From Serripes groenlandicus (lineage: Eukaryota; Mollusca; Bivalvia; Cardiida; Cardiidae): a stretch of DNA of 64,000 bases. Every line of letters starts with the position of its first letter. Position 1 is the stretch's first letter. Below, piece by piece: positions 11,372 to 21,850 of the stretch. Under the pieces are notes generated by a model that worked only from the letters and a program-made list of their open reading frames with translations, ran no database searches and was not told where the DNA came from. The DNA lies in the NCBI GenBank assembly GCA_031761405.1, contig JASEVX010000010.1, forward strand, positions 34,837,998-34,901,997, written 5' to 3'. The translations under genes and the position numbers were made by a program.

Positions 11372-12488
11372 CTACTCAAAAGTGTCCATCAGTGGTTGAT
11401 TATAGCAAGCTCCGTCGCAGTTGCGGCACACTGTTGTACACTTCAGGCTCAGTTTCCTGCAGCCACACGACATACTTCTACACCCTGTTTTACATGAACA
11501 TCTTATCACTTTAAGGATGTTTGCTGGAGCTGGTGCCATATCAGTTAGCTTCGGTACAAGTACACCATCTGAGAGCACCCAACCATAGTCACTGGGGTCT
11601 TCGTCCAAACCTTTCCACACTAAAATTTGATAGTATGTTCGAAGTGAATGGTATTTTGTTGCACTTGCAGTTGGCAGTAATGTTTTCGGATCAATTGATG
11701 AACAGTTAAGTGTTGATTTCTCGATTAACATCCTCACCCTCAGATCATTTATTCTGTCGGTTTGTTTGTCAGTGTAGAAGAGTATCATTGCACGCTCACC
11801 ATGTTGTTCAATCTCTTCCTTTGATATTTCATGCGGAAGTTTGTCAAATTAATGAGTACATTCTGGAAATTTCATAGACTTGCTAAACAACTTCAATGCA
11901 GCTGTTTTGTCTACTCCACTTGGCATAGATACAGCATCACACCCAAGTATCGCATGGATGAACACAATATTTCTACACACATCATCACCTAGGAGCTCTT
12001 TAACGTCATTAATGTGTGTTGATTTCTTTTTTCTACCTTCACTATTGAGATGTACTGTGAAACCATGATCTTCAACGTAATGGCACATTAACACTAACAA
12101 ATCAGTGCCTTCACCAACAACAACAGTGTTTATTGACTTGGAATATTTCACAGCTGTCTTGACTATATCTAAATCTGCATCCACTTCCGCTTTTGTGACA
12201 TCCACTCCTGCATCCTTCAGTTTCACTGCCGGCATGTCTACAAAGTTCTACTTATTTGCGACATTCAGAAGGAAGTTCTGTTTCTTCGAGTTCATAAGTA
12301 AGTCTTCCTGTATTCTGACCTCTGTACCAACGCGTCACCCAGTTTGTCTTTTTTGTGTGTTGTTTTTTGTTGATGATCCAGCTTTGGAGCCGTCAAACAC
12401 AACATGGCTGTTTGGGTATATATCTGTTACATACCTCACATACATTTCACACAACTCATTGTAGGTTTTGCCTCTTGGCCAGTTGAGC
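11372..12488 (-). pseudogene. Cys-rich (CXC) repetitive family gene, C-terminal third, broken
   Basis: The minus-strand frame runs from the insertion site at 12489 down to a stop at 11372. It opens with 'WPRGKTYNELCEMYVRY' and 'VVFDGSKAG', then a segment 'VVVGEGTDLLVLMCHYV' that resembles the acidic core of PIN/FEN-like nuclease folds. It ends in a Cys-rich block, 'CSCKTGCRSMSCGC', followed by two more Cys clusters (residues about 95-130 of the last open segment), like tesmin/TSO1 CXC motifs. In-frame stops at 11849-11851 and upstream of 12240 (TAG, TGA) break it, while the frame continues across them, so these are point mutations. The family recurs in molluscan and cnidarian gene sets as uncharacterised proteins (from memory, unverified), probably mobile-element related. 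Its upstream two thirds lie at 18444-21850, beyond the inserted transposon. Confidence 0.7.
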
Positions 12489-12490
12489 TA

Positions 12491-12536
12491 CAGTACAGCT
12501 CAAGGGGGTTTTCCCAAAAACCCTCACCCCCGCGGG
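12491..12536. repeat. Left terminal inverted repeat of the 6-kb transposon
   Basis: Pairs with 18397-18441 with a few mismatches. The outermost 16-17 bases, CAGTACAGCTCAAGGGG, match exactly. Confidence 0.88.
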
Positions 12537-12775
12537 CTGATAAGACAGCCCACCGCGTTCCCGCTCACCTGTACGCAGGGTTTCCCCTACAATAACCCGG
12601 CGGTCCCGCGGGGTTTGATCATTCAACTATTAAGCCCGCGGAGGGAAATCCGATAACGATTTATGACGTCACGATGATTGACAGCTGTGATTAAGGCAGC
12701 CCCCGGCGTTCCCGCTCATCTGTATGCGGGGTTTCCCCTACAATAACCCCGCGTACCGCAGAATTTCATCATTTT
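12537..12775. repeat. Subterminal direct repeats inside the 6-kb transposon
   Basis: A GC-rich segment of about 75 bases ('gcgttcccgctcacctgta', 'gggtttcccctacaataa') at 12552-12630 recurs at 12702-12775 with small changes. Repeated subterminal segments often serve as transposase binding sites; that role here is inference. Confidence 0.75.
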
Positions 12776-13223
12776 TCAAACGGTAGTTAATATACAACAT
12801 CACACTATTGGACTAAAATGTTTTTAAATCAAGAGGGATATCCTATTCAGTAACCCAGACGCGACATGTAACATTAACCCATCTGTAATGCGATCAAAGC
12901 AAGTGAACGTCAATTATTACTTTCAATTAATAGGTGTTAAAAACATGTCGACAATCTGAGTTGTTTGGTATTATTATGTTATGGTTAATCACTTATGCTG
13001 TCGGCTTTATGAAGCATTCATGTATCATAAATTCACAAATCAATTCAACCACCCGGTGTCATATGTCCTCCCCTATTAATATAAGCGAATCTTTGATTGC
13101 CGGATCTGTTTTCTGGCCTATAAGTCAGACAATAACTAAAATGACAACTGGACGCTTGTTAATGAGAATCGCAATGTTTAATTCACAATACTCAATTCAA
13201 TTATGTTGTCGTCTATATGTTTT

Positions 13224-13421
13224 CCCTTTTCCACTTGCAGACGCTTTCTGACGCTGCTACAAAAGAAGAATTTGGAAACATTGTGACATAATACAAAACT
13301 GTCTCAATGGTTTCAACCTTATTCAATAATTAGTGTACTTCCGTTTATAGAGTTTCCAAATGTTTACCTACAAGTTTTCAAATTGGCTACTGCTGATGTG
13401 TTGCATGTGGAAAATGGTTAA
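13224..13421. mobile_element. Foldback MITE, full-length copy (about 198 bp)
   Basis: Begins 'ttcccttttccacttgcag' and ends 'gatgtgttgcatgtggaaaa', an imperfect inverted pair. Inside are 'tttggaaacattgtgac' and 'aagttttcaaattgg', matching the family pattern ('aaaacattgtggcaaaa' ... 'tgttttcaaaagtcgtctg'). Confidence 0.65.
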
Positions 13422-13799
13422 TAAGAATAGCCTTCCTCTCAGTGGCATAATACAACTTTGTTTTAAAGGATGTGCATGTAATGTAATTCAGAAAAATAAT
13501 ATCACCATTTGCATACGCGCAATAAGATCATGATGTAACCGTCTTACTACATGCATCTAGGCTTACATGCCTCACAAGAACGGTTATGACCAAACACTAA
13601 CTATAAACGTACGTTTTTTTATTGTAAATTCTATTTATGTCAATATATCCGAAGGTAGGTTTTGGCGTGACGTGAAACATGTATTAACAAAACCCGTCAT
13701 GAGCAAGTTCTCCATTTGTCAAATGTTTTCATCTCTAGTCCATAATAGATCTTTAAGTTTTTGATATATGTTTCTGTATTATATGTAGACGTTTTGAAT

Positions 13800-13931
13800 G
13801 TCGTCTACTGCGGATTTATCAAATGTTGGAAAGGGGGGTTAAAGAAAAAATAAAAAGATGAGCGCTTGTTAGCTGATCGTGTAATGATCTTATCAAGTTA
13901 ACCCCTTTCCAACAAACACCAAGCAGACGAC
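13800..13931. mobile_element. Foldback MITE, short copy (about 132 bp)
   Basis: Terminal arms 'gtcgtctactgcggatttat' with 'gttggaaaggggggtta', and 'ttaacccctttccaac' with 'aagcagacgac', form inverted repeats of about 40 bp around a 50-base middle. It belongs to the same family as 2300 and 13224, but keeps only one end type. Confidence 0.75.
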
Positions 13932-14454
13932 TTTTAAAACACTTTGTCAATCATTATTTTCAGCTCTGTATCCATTTGCCACAATGCTCTTCCCGTCCGC
14001 CACTTGATTCAATAGTACATAGTGCTAAAGAGTGGAATTACACTTGTTTTTTCCCCCTCTGGTCTTTTCTTAGAAGAACCTTCTTTGTCATCTGTTCGTC
14101 TTAGTCCCTCGTTTGTGCGGCTCACGATGGTGTCTTCTCAAACAAATGTTTTACCTGCAGCGGGGTAAAAGGCTTTGACATATCTTCTGATGATGTTTTC
14201 CTTACCGAGTCTAGTTCCTCCTTAATCTTTACTCCACCACCGAACCAACTACTCCCCCATCTTATATTTCCCGGACCAAATAACTCCGGGAAAAAAGTCG
14301 TGTTAAGGTTAGTCCAACATTCCCTATGCCGATGGAATCATCCCTTAGCTTCCGAAGTCACATTCTGTTTTGTATTAGCCTTTTTAATTAGGTTGTAAAC
14401 AGTTAAGTAGCTAGAACCATGATGTGACCATTGTACAGGACAGTGATCTATGAA

Positions 14455-14640
14455 TTGATTGATTGATTGATTGGGGTTTAACGCCACTTTTAACAATTTC
14501 TCAGTTATATCACGGCGGCCAGTTCTCCTACTCATGCATTTCCTGGGTTTCTCACACCAGTACTCCACACAACAATCTTCCCAAGCAACTGGCTGCTTTT
14601 CCACATAGACTAAGCCTATTGGTGGAAGACGAATGACGCC
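14455..14640 (-). mobile_element. tRNA-derived SINE, head-less copy
   Basis: The tail is a GATT microsatellite ('gattgattgattggggttta', 14456 onward). The conserved segment follows ('aacgccacttttaacaattt', 'atcacggcggccagttc'), then 'aagcaactggctgctttt' and 'attggtggaagacgaatgac'. The tRNA-like head is missing. A minus-strand open frame across it has no support. Confidence 0.8.
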
Positions 14641-15185
14641 ATCTATGAATTGAAAATGAAATGTAAATATAGTTCAGAACGGCAGATATTTTAAAAATCA
14701 TTTATTTTAAGTCACTCTTTTACACGATGTTTAATGATGCACAGTTAATAAAAATGCGCTTGTTTTTCAGGAATTATCTTTATACATATAATATTGTCAC
14801 GCTGATTAACCAACCTACTTTTGAGATATACCACTATTTAATATGGATTAAGATAAAGTGGCTGTTTATTACAACACATGTCAACCCTTTACCCAGACTT
14901 TCTGTAAATGACTTTAACTGTATTTCAGTTAGATCATGGTATTGTATTGTTAAGTTACCAATACTCACGATTTTATTTACCCTGACACGATAACATATAT
15001 TTTACCGCATCTATTAGCGCGTAGGATGGAACCCATTAATACGTTTTTTAAAGTGTTTGGTATGCCGGGAAACTATTTTGCCCTTTTACCACATACAGAT
15101 GCTGTCGACGCCTCTACAGCAGATGACTTATGAAAACATTGTGACAAAATGTAAAATTTCTCATGTTTCAACTTTATTCAATATT

Positions 15186-15450
15186 GATTCATTCATTAGG
15201 GCTTAACGCGGTTTTCAACTATTGTTTAGTATATCACGCGTGCCAGTTCACGTACTTAAGCTACCAGCTCTACTTACAACATACATCAAAAGTAGCTGGC
15301 TGCTTATCAACATTGACTGTTAGACCATTGGTGAAACACGTGTGACGCTTGTCGTCAAACTTCGAAAATGTTAGCGGAGCTGGTATTCGAACTCACAACC
15401 GTTGGATTGACAGCCTGCGTCGCTACGGACTGAGGTACCGAGGCTCAATA
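15186..15450 (-). mobile_element. tRNA-derived SINE, full length
   Basis: The most complete copy. On + it reads tail 'gattcattcattagggctta', body 'tatatcacgcgtgccagttc' and 'agtagctggctgctt', then 'ccattggtgaaacacg', and the tRNA-like head at 15366-15450 ('gagctggtattcgaactcac', 'gcgtcgctacggactgaggta'). On minus the head shows A- and B-box-like segments. Length about 265 bp. Confidence 0.82.
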
Positions 15451-16359
15451 ATTAAGCTTCTGTGAATTTTAATATCACGAAGTTTTGAGTAGATATTTTA
15501 TATGTCGTCTGCTGCATACATGTATATCAAGTATACATATTCATTGAGCGGGGCGATCATGCACCGGTTTATGATGTAACTTGGATCTGTTAACGATAGT
15601 CGACGTATCAGATGGCAATTTTAAGATACACCAGCTTTTTCCATGATGTTTTACTTTACTATATGCATATATCTAAACGAAGTCCACTATGCACAAGTAC
15701 GAAATATAACCTATAAATGAACCGTGTTAGTGGATATTGATGCCACTTCGAAGAGTAAAGTGAATGTACACCAGCAACCTATTATACAGTCATAAATGGC
15801 AAAAACACAACATCAACAAAAACGTTGACCCCTCGTTTAATACAAAAATAACTTTGATGCCAAATCAACAATACCGAAAGTCACCAAACACTTCTAAAAG
15901 ATTGTTTGTCTGTGTTAACAAAATGTATTTTAGTTTGTGTATTCAGACATCTCTTTCCCAATAACAGAAATCTTCTGCATGCCCCAACGTGGAAAGGTTT
16001 TTGGCAAAACATAAGCATATTTTCGAATATTGTGACACAGGAAGAACTATCTCAATGTTAATCCTTTGCATCTAAAACATAGGTTTTTTTTAAACACTGT
16101 GAGAAATTTCTCATTTTACTACAATGGTTTGTATTCATTTACTAAATAGTACTATCATGAAAGAGATTTCGTCGTTTCTAGTCGTCTGCTTCATATTTAT
16201 TTTATGTTGATGAGAATAGTATGAGCTTGTGCATGACCCAAGTTAAAAGTTGCTTTTGTTCCTTTTCTCATACACTCGCTCTGAACTAGTGTACAGCGGT
16301 TGTTTTGTGCATTTTTCATTTGTTCTTGCCTGTGCAGGATTTAATTAATCGAATTACAG

Positions 16360-16450
16360 TAAGAAAAGCTTAACGCCGTTTTCAACAATATTCAGTCATA
16401 TCACGGCGGCCAGTTCACATACTCATGTGTTTTCTAGCTTTCTCCGGGAC
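16360..16450 (-). mobile_element. SINE tail fragment
   Basis: 'gcttaacgccgttttcaaca' followed by 'atatcacggcggccagttca' matches the conserved part of the SINEs at 14455 and 15186; the head and most of the body are absent. Confidence 0.8.
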
Positions 16451-16671
16451 ATGTCCTATGTTCGAGGCTTATGATACAGGTATATATTGGTAAACGTAAA
16501 AAAATATAAACCAGAAATAGAACCTATTTTTTTCTCCGATACAATTATTTTAAACATGCAGACTATTTGTAGATTTGAAATCCCTACTCCGAATTAAATG
16601 CTTTCATAAAAGTTTCTGTTTATTTTTTTAAAATGAGCATTCTATCATATGCTTTTAACAATGCTCAATGT

Positions 16672-16742
16672 TGATTAATTGGGATAAAACGTCGTTTTCA
16701 ACAATTGTTCAGTCAAATTACGGCGGCCAATTCACATATCTC
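16672..16742 (-). mobile_element. SINE tail fragment
   Basis: 'attaattgggataaaacgtc', 'gttttcaacaattgttcag' and 'attacggcggccaattcaca': the same conserved segment as the other SINE copies. Confidence 0.75.
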
Positions 16743-18396
16743 AACACTGCAGACAATCATGATTAAGGACACCCAACGTAATGGCATTTGCTAAATGTAT
16801 ATATATATATAGATCAGCACGCACATTCATGCATAGTGGTTTGGATCTACACTTCACTGCCTACGCTAAAAACAAATTATATAGAACTTTGATCATATAT
16901 ACTTTATGTTGTCGTTTAACATTGTTCATCTTTTGTGTTTTTTAGGGGATATAGATACATTTCTTTTACATATTTCTATTGAAAATAGCAAAACACAAGT
17001 TTTAAGCTGAATCTTATCAAATGTATGTATATATGTATGTAATTAGCTTTTATAAAAATAACGATGTTATTTAAACGACGAAACAAACTGTCAGATTACC
17101 AGCGGGTTAGTCGGGTCAATAAAAACAATGCCCTGTGATTTATATGCAAGTCACCGTCTTTCAATCAGCCTGACAACCAACACGAAATACATCACACGTT
17201 TTTCATCTGTCACGTGCTTTATAAAGTGTTAACCCCTTTACTCGCAAACAGTAATGTTTATATTGAAAATAAATTTGTTTTAATATTTATTTGTCTTCAA
17301 TGGAGTGTCGTATAAAAAGTGATTTTTGTTGACTTGGTAAATCAATATAAATTTGTTTATGGATTTATCATAATCGTGTCGATCTTAATTGTATGTAAAT
17401 GTAGAAATAGGATTATTATTCTCAAAGGTAAGGCTGTATTTCTCAATTATGCTGTAGAACATTGAATTTGATTATAAATGATTGTAATATGCACATGCAT
17501 ATTTCATCGCAATATATCTCAGACAACTCGATGTTCAAAGTATTCAAGTAAAGTATTTGAGCGACTGTTCCAGTGTTTCCTTGTTTTGTTCTTTGTTTCA
17601 GCATAAACATACATGATGAGTCAAGTTTGAACATATATGCGCATACAAATCCAGGTCTACAGTGTACATGGTACATTTGGTAACAGTGATTTATCTGATC
17701 TGACTCAATTGTCATTATTTGATTTAACCATTGGTTTGCTAATATCCGAGGAAACATGTAATGACCTGAAAATTAGCAGTATACCTGTAGATTTGAGTAG
17801 GGGGTCATATTTTAAGACACGTAGAAGTCGCTCCCTTTTCAGTGTTCTCTCTTCCGTCCATAATTACAACATAAATCGACTGTAGATGCGTTTACAGACT
17901 TCTGGTTTGGATTAATGGAAATGGGTTACAATATGAAATATAGTAACACTAATTAAAAGCCAATGAAAAGAGGGAACGTCATCTAAAACATTTAATCTAG
18001 AGGAGCTTGAGAAAGAACGTAATTATTATTGAAATTAAATTGCAATATATATATTGATTTTTTTTTATTAACACTCGCCATGCAGAATAATCAATATGGC
18101 GAACAATTATTTTGAAAAGTAAACAATCGTTCATGATGCATATGCCTGCAAAATTAACTATTTGGGAAGCAGAGTAAACAATACAGAATAGTTAACATAA
18201 TGTATAATCGGATGAAATTGAAACACACCTACTCGCATTTTTCCGCGGCGGCGGAAAAATAGGCCACTCCCATTTAACATTTTCTGCGGAGGGAACCCTG
18301 CAATCCCTCTATCTCTGAAATACCTGGAAAACGCCGGGTTAAGCCGGGGGAGTGACTTAACGCCGACGGTTAATCATTTTATCGATACCCCCCTCA

Positions 18397-18441
18397 ACCC
18401 GGGGGTGAGGGTTTTTGAGAAAAACCCCTTGAGCTGTACTG
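18397..18441. repeat. Right terminal inverted repeat of the 6-kb transposon
   Basis: Inverted match to 12491-12536, followed by target duplicate TA (18442-18443). Confidence 0.88.
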
Positions 18442-18726
18442 TATTGGATGAGCCAACCCCCGTCAAATTCAAACATTGTTTCAAACGGGCAAAATGTACT
18501 GTCATTGTTCAGTGTTGATTTGGTTATGTCCTGTGCTCGTACTGATTTATTGGCTTGTCGTAGTAGTTTTGCACTTTCAAACAGTGCTGGCGGGTAGGTG
18601 CACAGCTCATACGCGAACAAATTCTGCTAGTCATCTACCGGCACAGCTCCTTGGGCAGCCACTATTAATCTTTGGAAAAGAAGCTGCGGATCGATCTGCA
18701 GCTCATCGCCACCAACATGTACACTG

Positions 18727-18930
18727 GCTTTGTCGTTCATAGTGATAACCTGAGCTTTCTTGCTGAACTTGAAATCTTCTACTTTCTTCCCTTCTATATC
18801 TTTAACAATTTTCATACTAACTTTTTGGGCTTTGTCGTTCATAGCGATAACCTGAGCTTTCTTGCTAAACTTGAAATCTTCTATTTTCTTTCCTTCCATA
18901 TCTCTAACAATTTTCATACTAACTTTTTGG
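18727..18930 (-). repeat. 102-bp in-frame tandem duplication in the Cys-rich gene
   Basis: Two adjacent copies (18727-18828 and 18829-18930) each encode 34 residues beginning 'DKAQKVSMKIV' and ending 'FSKKAQVI.MN'. They differ at several bases and four residues, so the duplication predates some decay. The length is a multiple of three, so the frame is kept. Confidence 0.92.
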
Positions 18931-19213
18931 GCTTTGTCCACATTCACTCTCTCCCCTGCTACTACACCACCAGCAATACTTCTCAATGATTCTTCTTCCG
19001 TAAATGGGTTTCTATCCACAGGAAATGCAAACATCTTTTAAGTATCATCATTGTGTCTTATCTTCCTTAACTCTCCGCTTTCTTTGTGGTGTTCGCTTGA
19101 CTCACATTTCTGCCCTGTTAGTTCCTGCATTTTGTAATTGATTTATAAACATGCTGACTTGGACAAATCCACTGTGACCTCTGATCCTCGTCCATCCCAC
19201 TTCCTCTTGTCAA

Positions 19214-19365
19214 GCACCCGACTGTTTTAACACTGTGCATCCACATCTGTTATATGATCAGGTCCGTAGATAATCCAGCCGAACAACATGCACCCGACTG
19301 TTTTAACACTGTGCATCCACATCTGTTATATGATCAGGTCCGTAGATAATCCAGCCGAACAACAT
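19214..19365. repeat. Perfect 76-bp tandem duplication
   Basis: 'gcacccgactgttttaacac' to 'ccagccgaacaacat' occurs twice in a row with no difference seen. Seventy-six is not a multiple of three, so it shifts the frame of the pseudogene. Perfect identity means it is recent or an assembly artefact. Confidence 0.92.
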
Positions 19366-21850
19366 GCATGCCTTCTATGAAATTATTGTAAATCCAGCAT
19401 CTTATTCAGGTAAATGTATATAGATCTCGCATATGCATTGTGACCAGTCGCTGCAAAGAATGTAAGCATTTCTAATAGGGATTGTAAGTGAAGCAGCCAG
19501 TCACCAGTACGCCCGGCTTTTATGAATCTTTTCAAAATATCTAGCAATTCGATATATTCAAACCATAACTTGGCAGTTCTACTTCCCTTCATGTTTATTA
19601 CCGCATTATGCATTGTCACTTCAACTTGCCTAACTCTTGGTGAATTTACTACAGAGTTCAAGTATACTTCTGCAGCTAACAGGCTATCAATATCTTTCAT
19701 TGCTGCTTGAAGCTGTGTGTCATTGAACCAATCTCACTGCAATCTTTGGCCATGTTTTCAATATTAACTACATCAAATGTGCTACCATAATCTGCACCAG
19801 CAATATCACCAGTTCATCGCAAGGTAGATTTTCAATTTTCACATTCTGTTGCATTTTCCTTATGTTCACTCAGATTATCAGGAATATATATCAGGAAAAC
19901 CTTCATTGCTATCAGTGAACATAATACTCGCTCTGCTAGTTAATGCCCTCTTATGGCTTTACTGATTGCCTTTCCACTGAGCATGTGTGGAACTACATTT
20001 TCTGCGTACACAGTCTCTAATAACTCTTTTAGACCCGAGTCAGTCATAATTTTCCACATGGTACCAAGAAAACTCATCTGAATATGCAGTCCATCAAGAC
20101 GACAAACAATCCGCGACATCGGACGGCTTGTAGGCTGTGTATCTATGATCATTTGTGGTTTGTACCACAAGGACTGATCAAATGTAATAGTGGGATCTAC
20201 ATTGTAGGTCAATGCAAAATCTGTGACAAAGGACAATGTGGAGTAGATACATGATTCATTAGTCGGATCCATGTCTATCATTGGCAAGAATATAGTGGTT
20301 GAGACTCCAGGTTGTGGTACAGTATGAACCATTTGCATCATTCCATTCCACTGCGGTGACTTTGGCCGAAATAGCCAAGACAATTTCCATATCATGTCAA
20401 TTCTGTAACTCTTGTCGGCAACAATTGCCTCTGGCAAATTGGTTGGTATACTATGTATAGGGTCCTTGAAAATTATCTTAATTTTCCCAATAGCTGAAAT
20501 GTCAGCAGATGTCACATTGATTCTAGGCACTGTCCTGTTCAGTTTCATCCCTGGTGTCATGGACATCATCATGCCCATACCATGGAAGGTATTCAGACCA
20601 TCTATAGTGCGTATATTATGGTCCACATTGTCGGCCATGAATTGCAGACACCTACTGCCTGTAGGACAATGTATGTTATACGTTTGCATAACAGCAGCAC
20701 ACTTCACATACTTTTGTATTGCATGGTATGATGCGCAGAAACCTATTACATGCAATGTATCAATCAGCAGTCGTGACTTAAACAACAGATGCAGCTGGAT
20801 AGCAAGACCAAACTGCAATGGAGCCAGTAAAGAAATTGGACGAGAGCACTGTATTATTGCTTGGCGTTGCCTTTTTCAAGTCTGTATCCTTACCGGTTAC
20901 CAGAACATCCAGTAACATACGAAGTGAGTCTGGTAATTAACCTAGGCATGTGCCAGTATTTTAAATCTCATCACTGTCTGGGTAGATGTCTGGGTGGCGT
21001 TCAATTTATGCAATGTCATCTTTGATAAACTTAGCTGCAGTTTGAATTATCTTTTTCTTCTTTGTTTCATTATTGTTACTGGTTGATTGTTTATAGTATT
21101 TTTCAATCAATTTAGATGCTTCGATGCGTAAAGTTACTAAGTTTGATTTTCCACAAGTTTCAGAAATAAATATTCTTTCTACAAAGTGTTCAATTAACCG
21201 CTGTTTCATATGCTTATTAGAATATGGCTCAGAACTAGTATCCAATTTGGATTTCATAACAGTAACAAATTCATCTAGAGTCAACTGCTTGTTCTCACTG
21301 TTTTCAGTATAGCTCACAACATCTGAAAAAGCTATTTCTCTATGTTGTGACACCTTTTTCGACGAACCTTTTGACGTTCAACAGGAATATCATCATCATT
21401 GTTTATAGTATAGGATGTGCAAAAAATGATGCTACAATTTGGTTGTACAATGCATCTGATGCTACTAGATCTTTTGAGCATTCTATTCTTGCAAATACAG
21501 CTTTACCACAGATATCATTCCTATCAACAGCTCTTGCTTTAATAACATCTTGAAATGATTTTGTTCTAACAGGAAGAATAACCTTTTCGGTGTTGGTACA
21601 TGCTTAATGTCTTTCTCAATAGTTTCACCACACAACAGGCATTCTGTTTGAAAGTTAAAGTTTGTGTCAGACCTAAGCCCTACTTTCTGAATAGTGGTGT
21701 CTGATTTACGCTTGAGCATATTTCTTCCAAGCAAGTAGTTTTTTCGACATAGTATATGAACTTTCTGGCCAACAATTGGCTTCAAGTTATCCCCGCGAGT
21801 TTTACTGATTGCAGATATTGAAGCACAATCCTTGTTCCCAAGGGAAGTGA

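Larger units (their letters stand above)
12776..18396. other. Interior of the 6-kb transposon, no coding region found
   Basis: AT-rich with nested SINE pieces (14455, 15186, 16360, 16672) and two foldback MITEs (13224, 13800). Open frames are short and unsupported. A short hairpin, 'tttttccgc/ggcggaaaaa', sits near 18238-18260 at the start of the right GC-rich end. Confidence 0.6.
12491..18441. mobile_element. 5,951-bp TIR transposon with TA target duplication
   Basis: Left end 'cagtacagctcaaggggg' (12491) and right end 'ccccttgagctgtactg' (ending 18441) are inverted repeats; similarity extends about 45 bases, including 'aaaaaccctcacccccg'. TA at 12489-12490 and at 18442-18443 is the target duplication. 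The flanking sequence is one coding frame split in two, which fixes the boundaries independently. Both ends are GC-rich for 200-290 bases, unlike the AT-rich interior. A TA duplication with a CAGT start suits the Tc1/mariner-like (IS630) group, but no transposase was seen: the longest open frames are about 105 codons without motifs. It is probably a large non-autonomous or decayed element. Confidence 0.85.
18444..21850 (-). pseudogene. Cys-rich (CXC) repetitive family gene, N-terminal two thirds, broken
   Basis: Reading the minus strand downward from 21850: a CXXC motif ('FQTECLLCGE'), a helical charged region (21006-21353), a large segment at 19940-20890 with 'CLQFMADNVDHNIRTIDG' and 'FHGMGMMMSMTPG', then 'DWLLHLQSLLEMLTFFAATG' (19383-19700), 'MQELTGQKCESSEHHKE' (about 19120), 'MFAFPVDRNPFTEEE' (19034) and 'ELCTYPPALFESAKLLRQ' (18600). 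It stops at 'FDGGWLI', where the 6-kb transposon begins. Several frameshifts and stops break it (for example near 21350-21480, 19000-19380 and 19700-19940). The order agrees with a single protein of about 1,500 residues completed by 11372-12488. Function is unknown to me; multi-copy occurrence and the zinc-binding ends suggest a mobile-element protein. Confidence 0.68.

Noticed and set aside
15366..15450. Possible tRNA gene
   Set aside because: A- and B-box-like words are present, but the region is the head of a SINE with mismatched stems, and the same head occurs in other copies.
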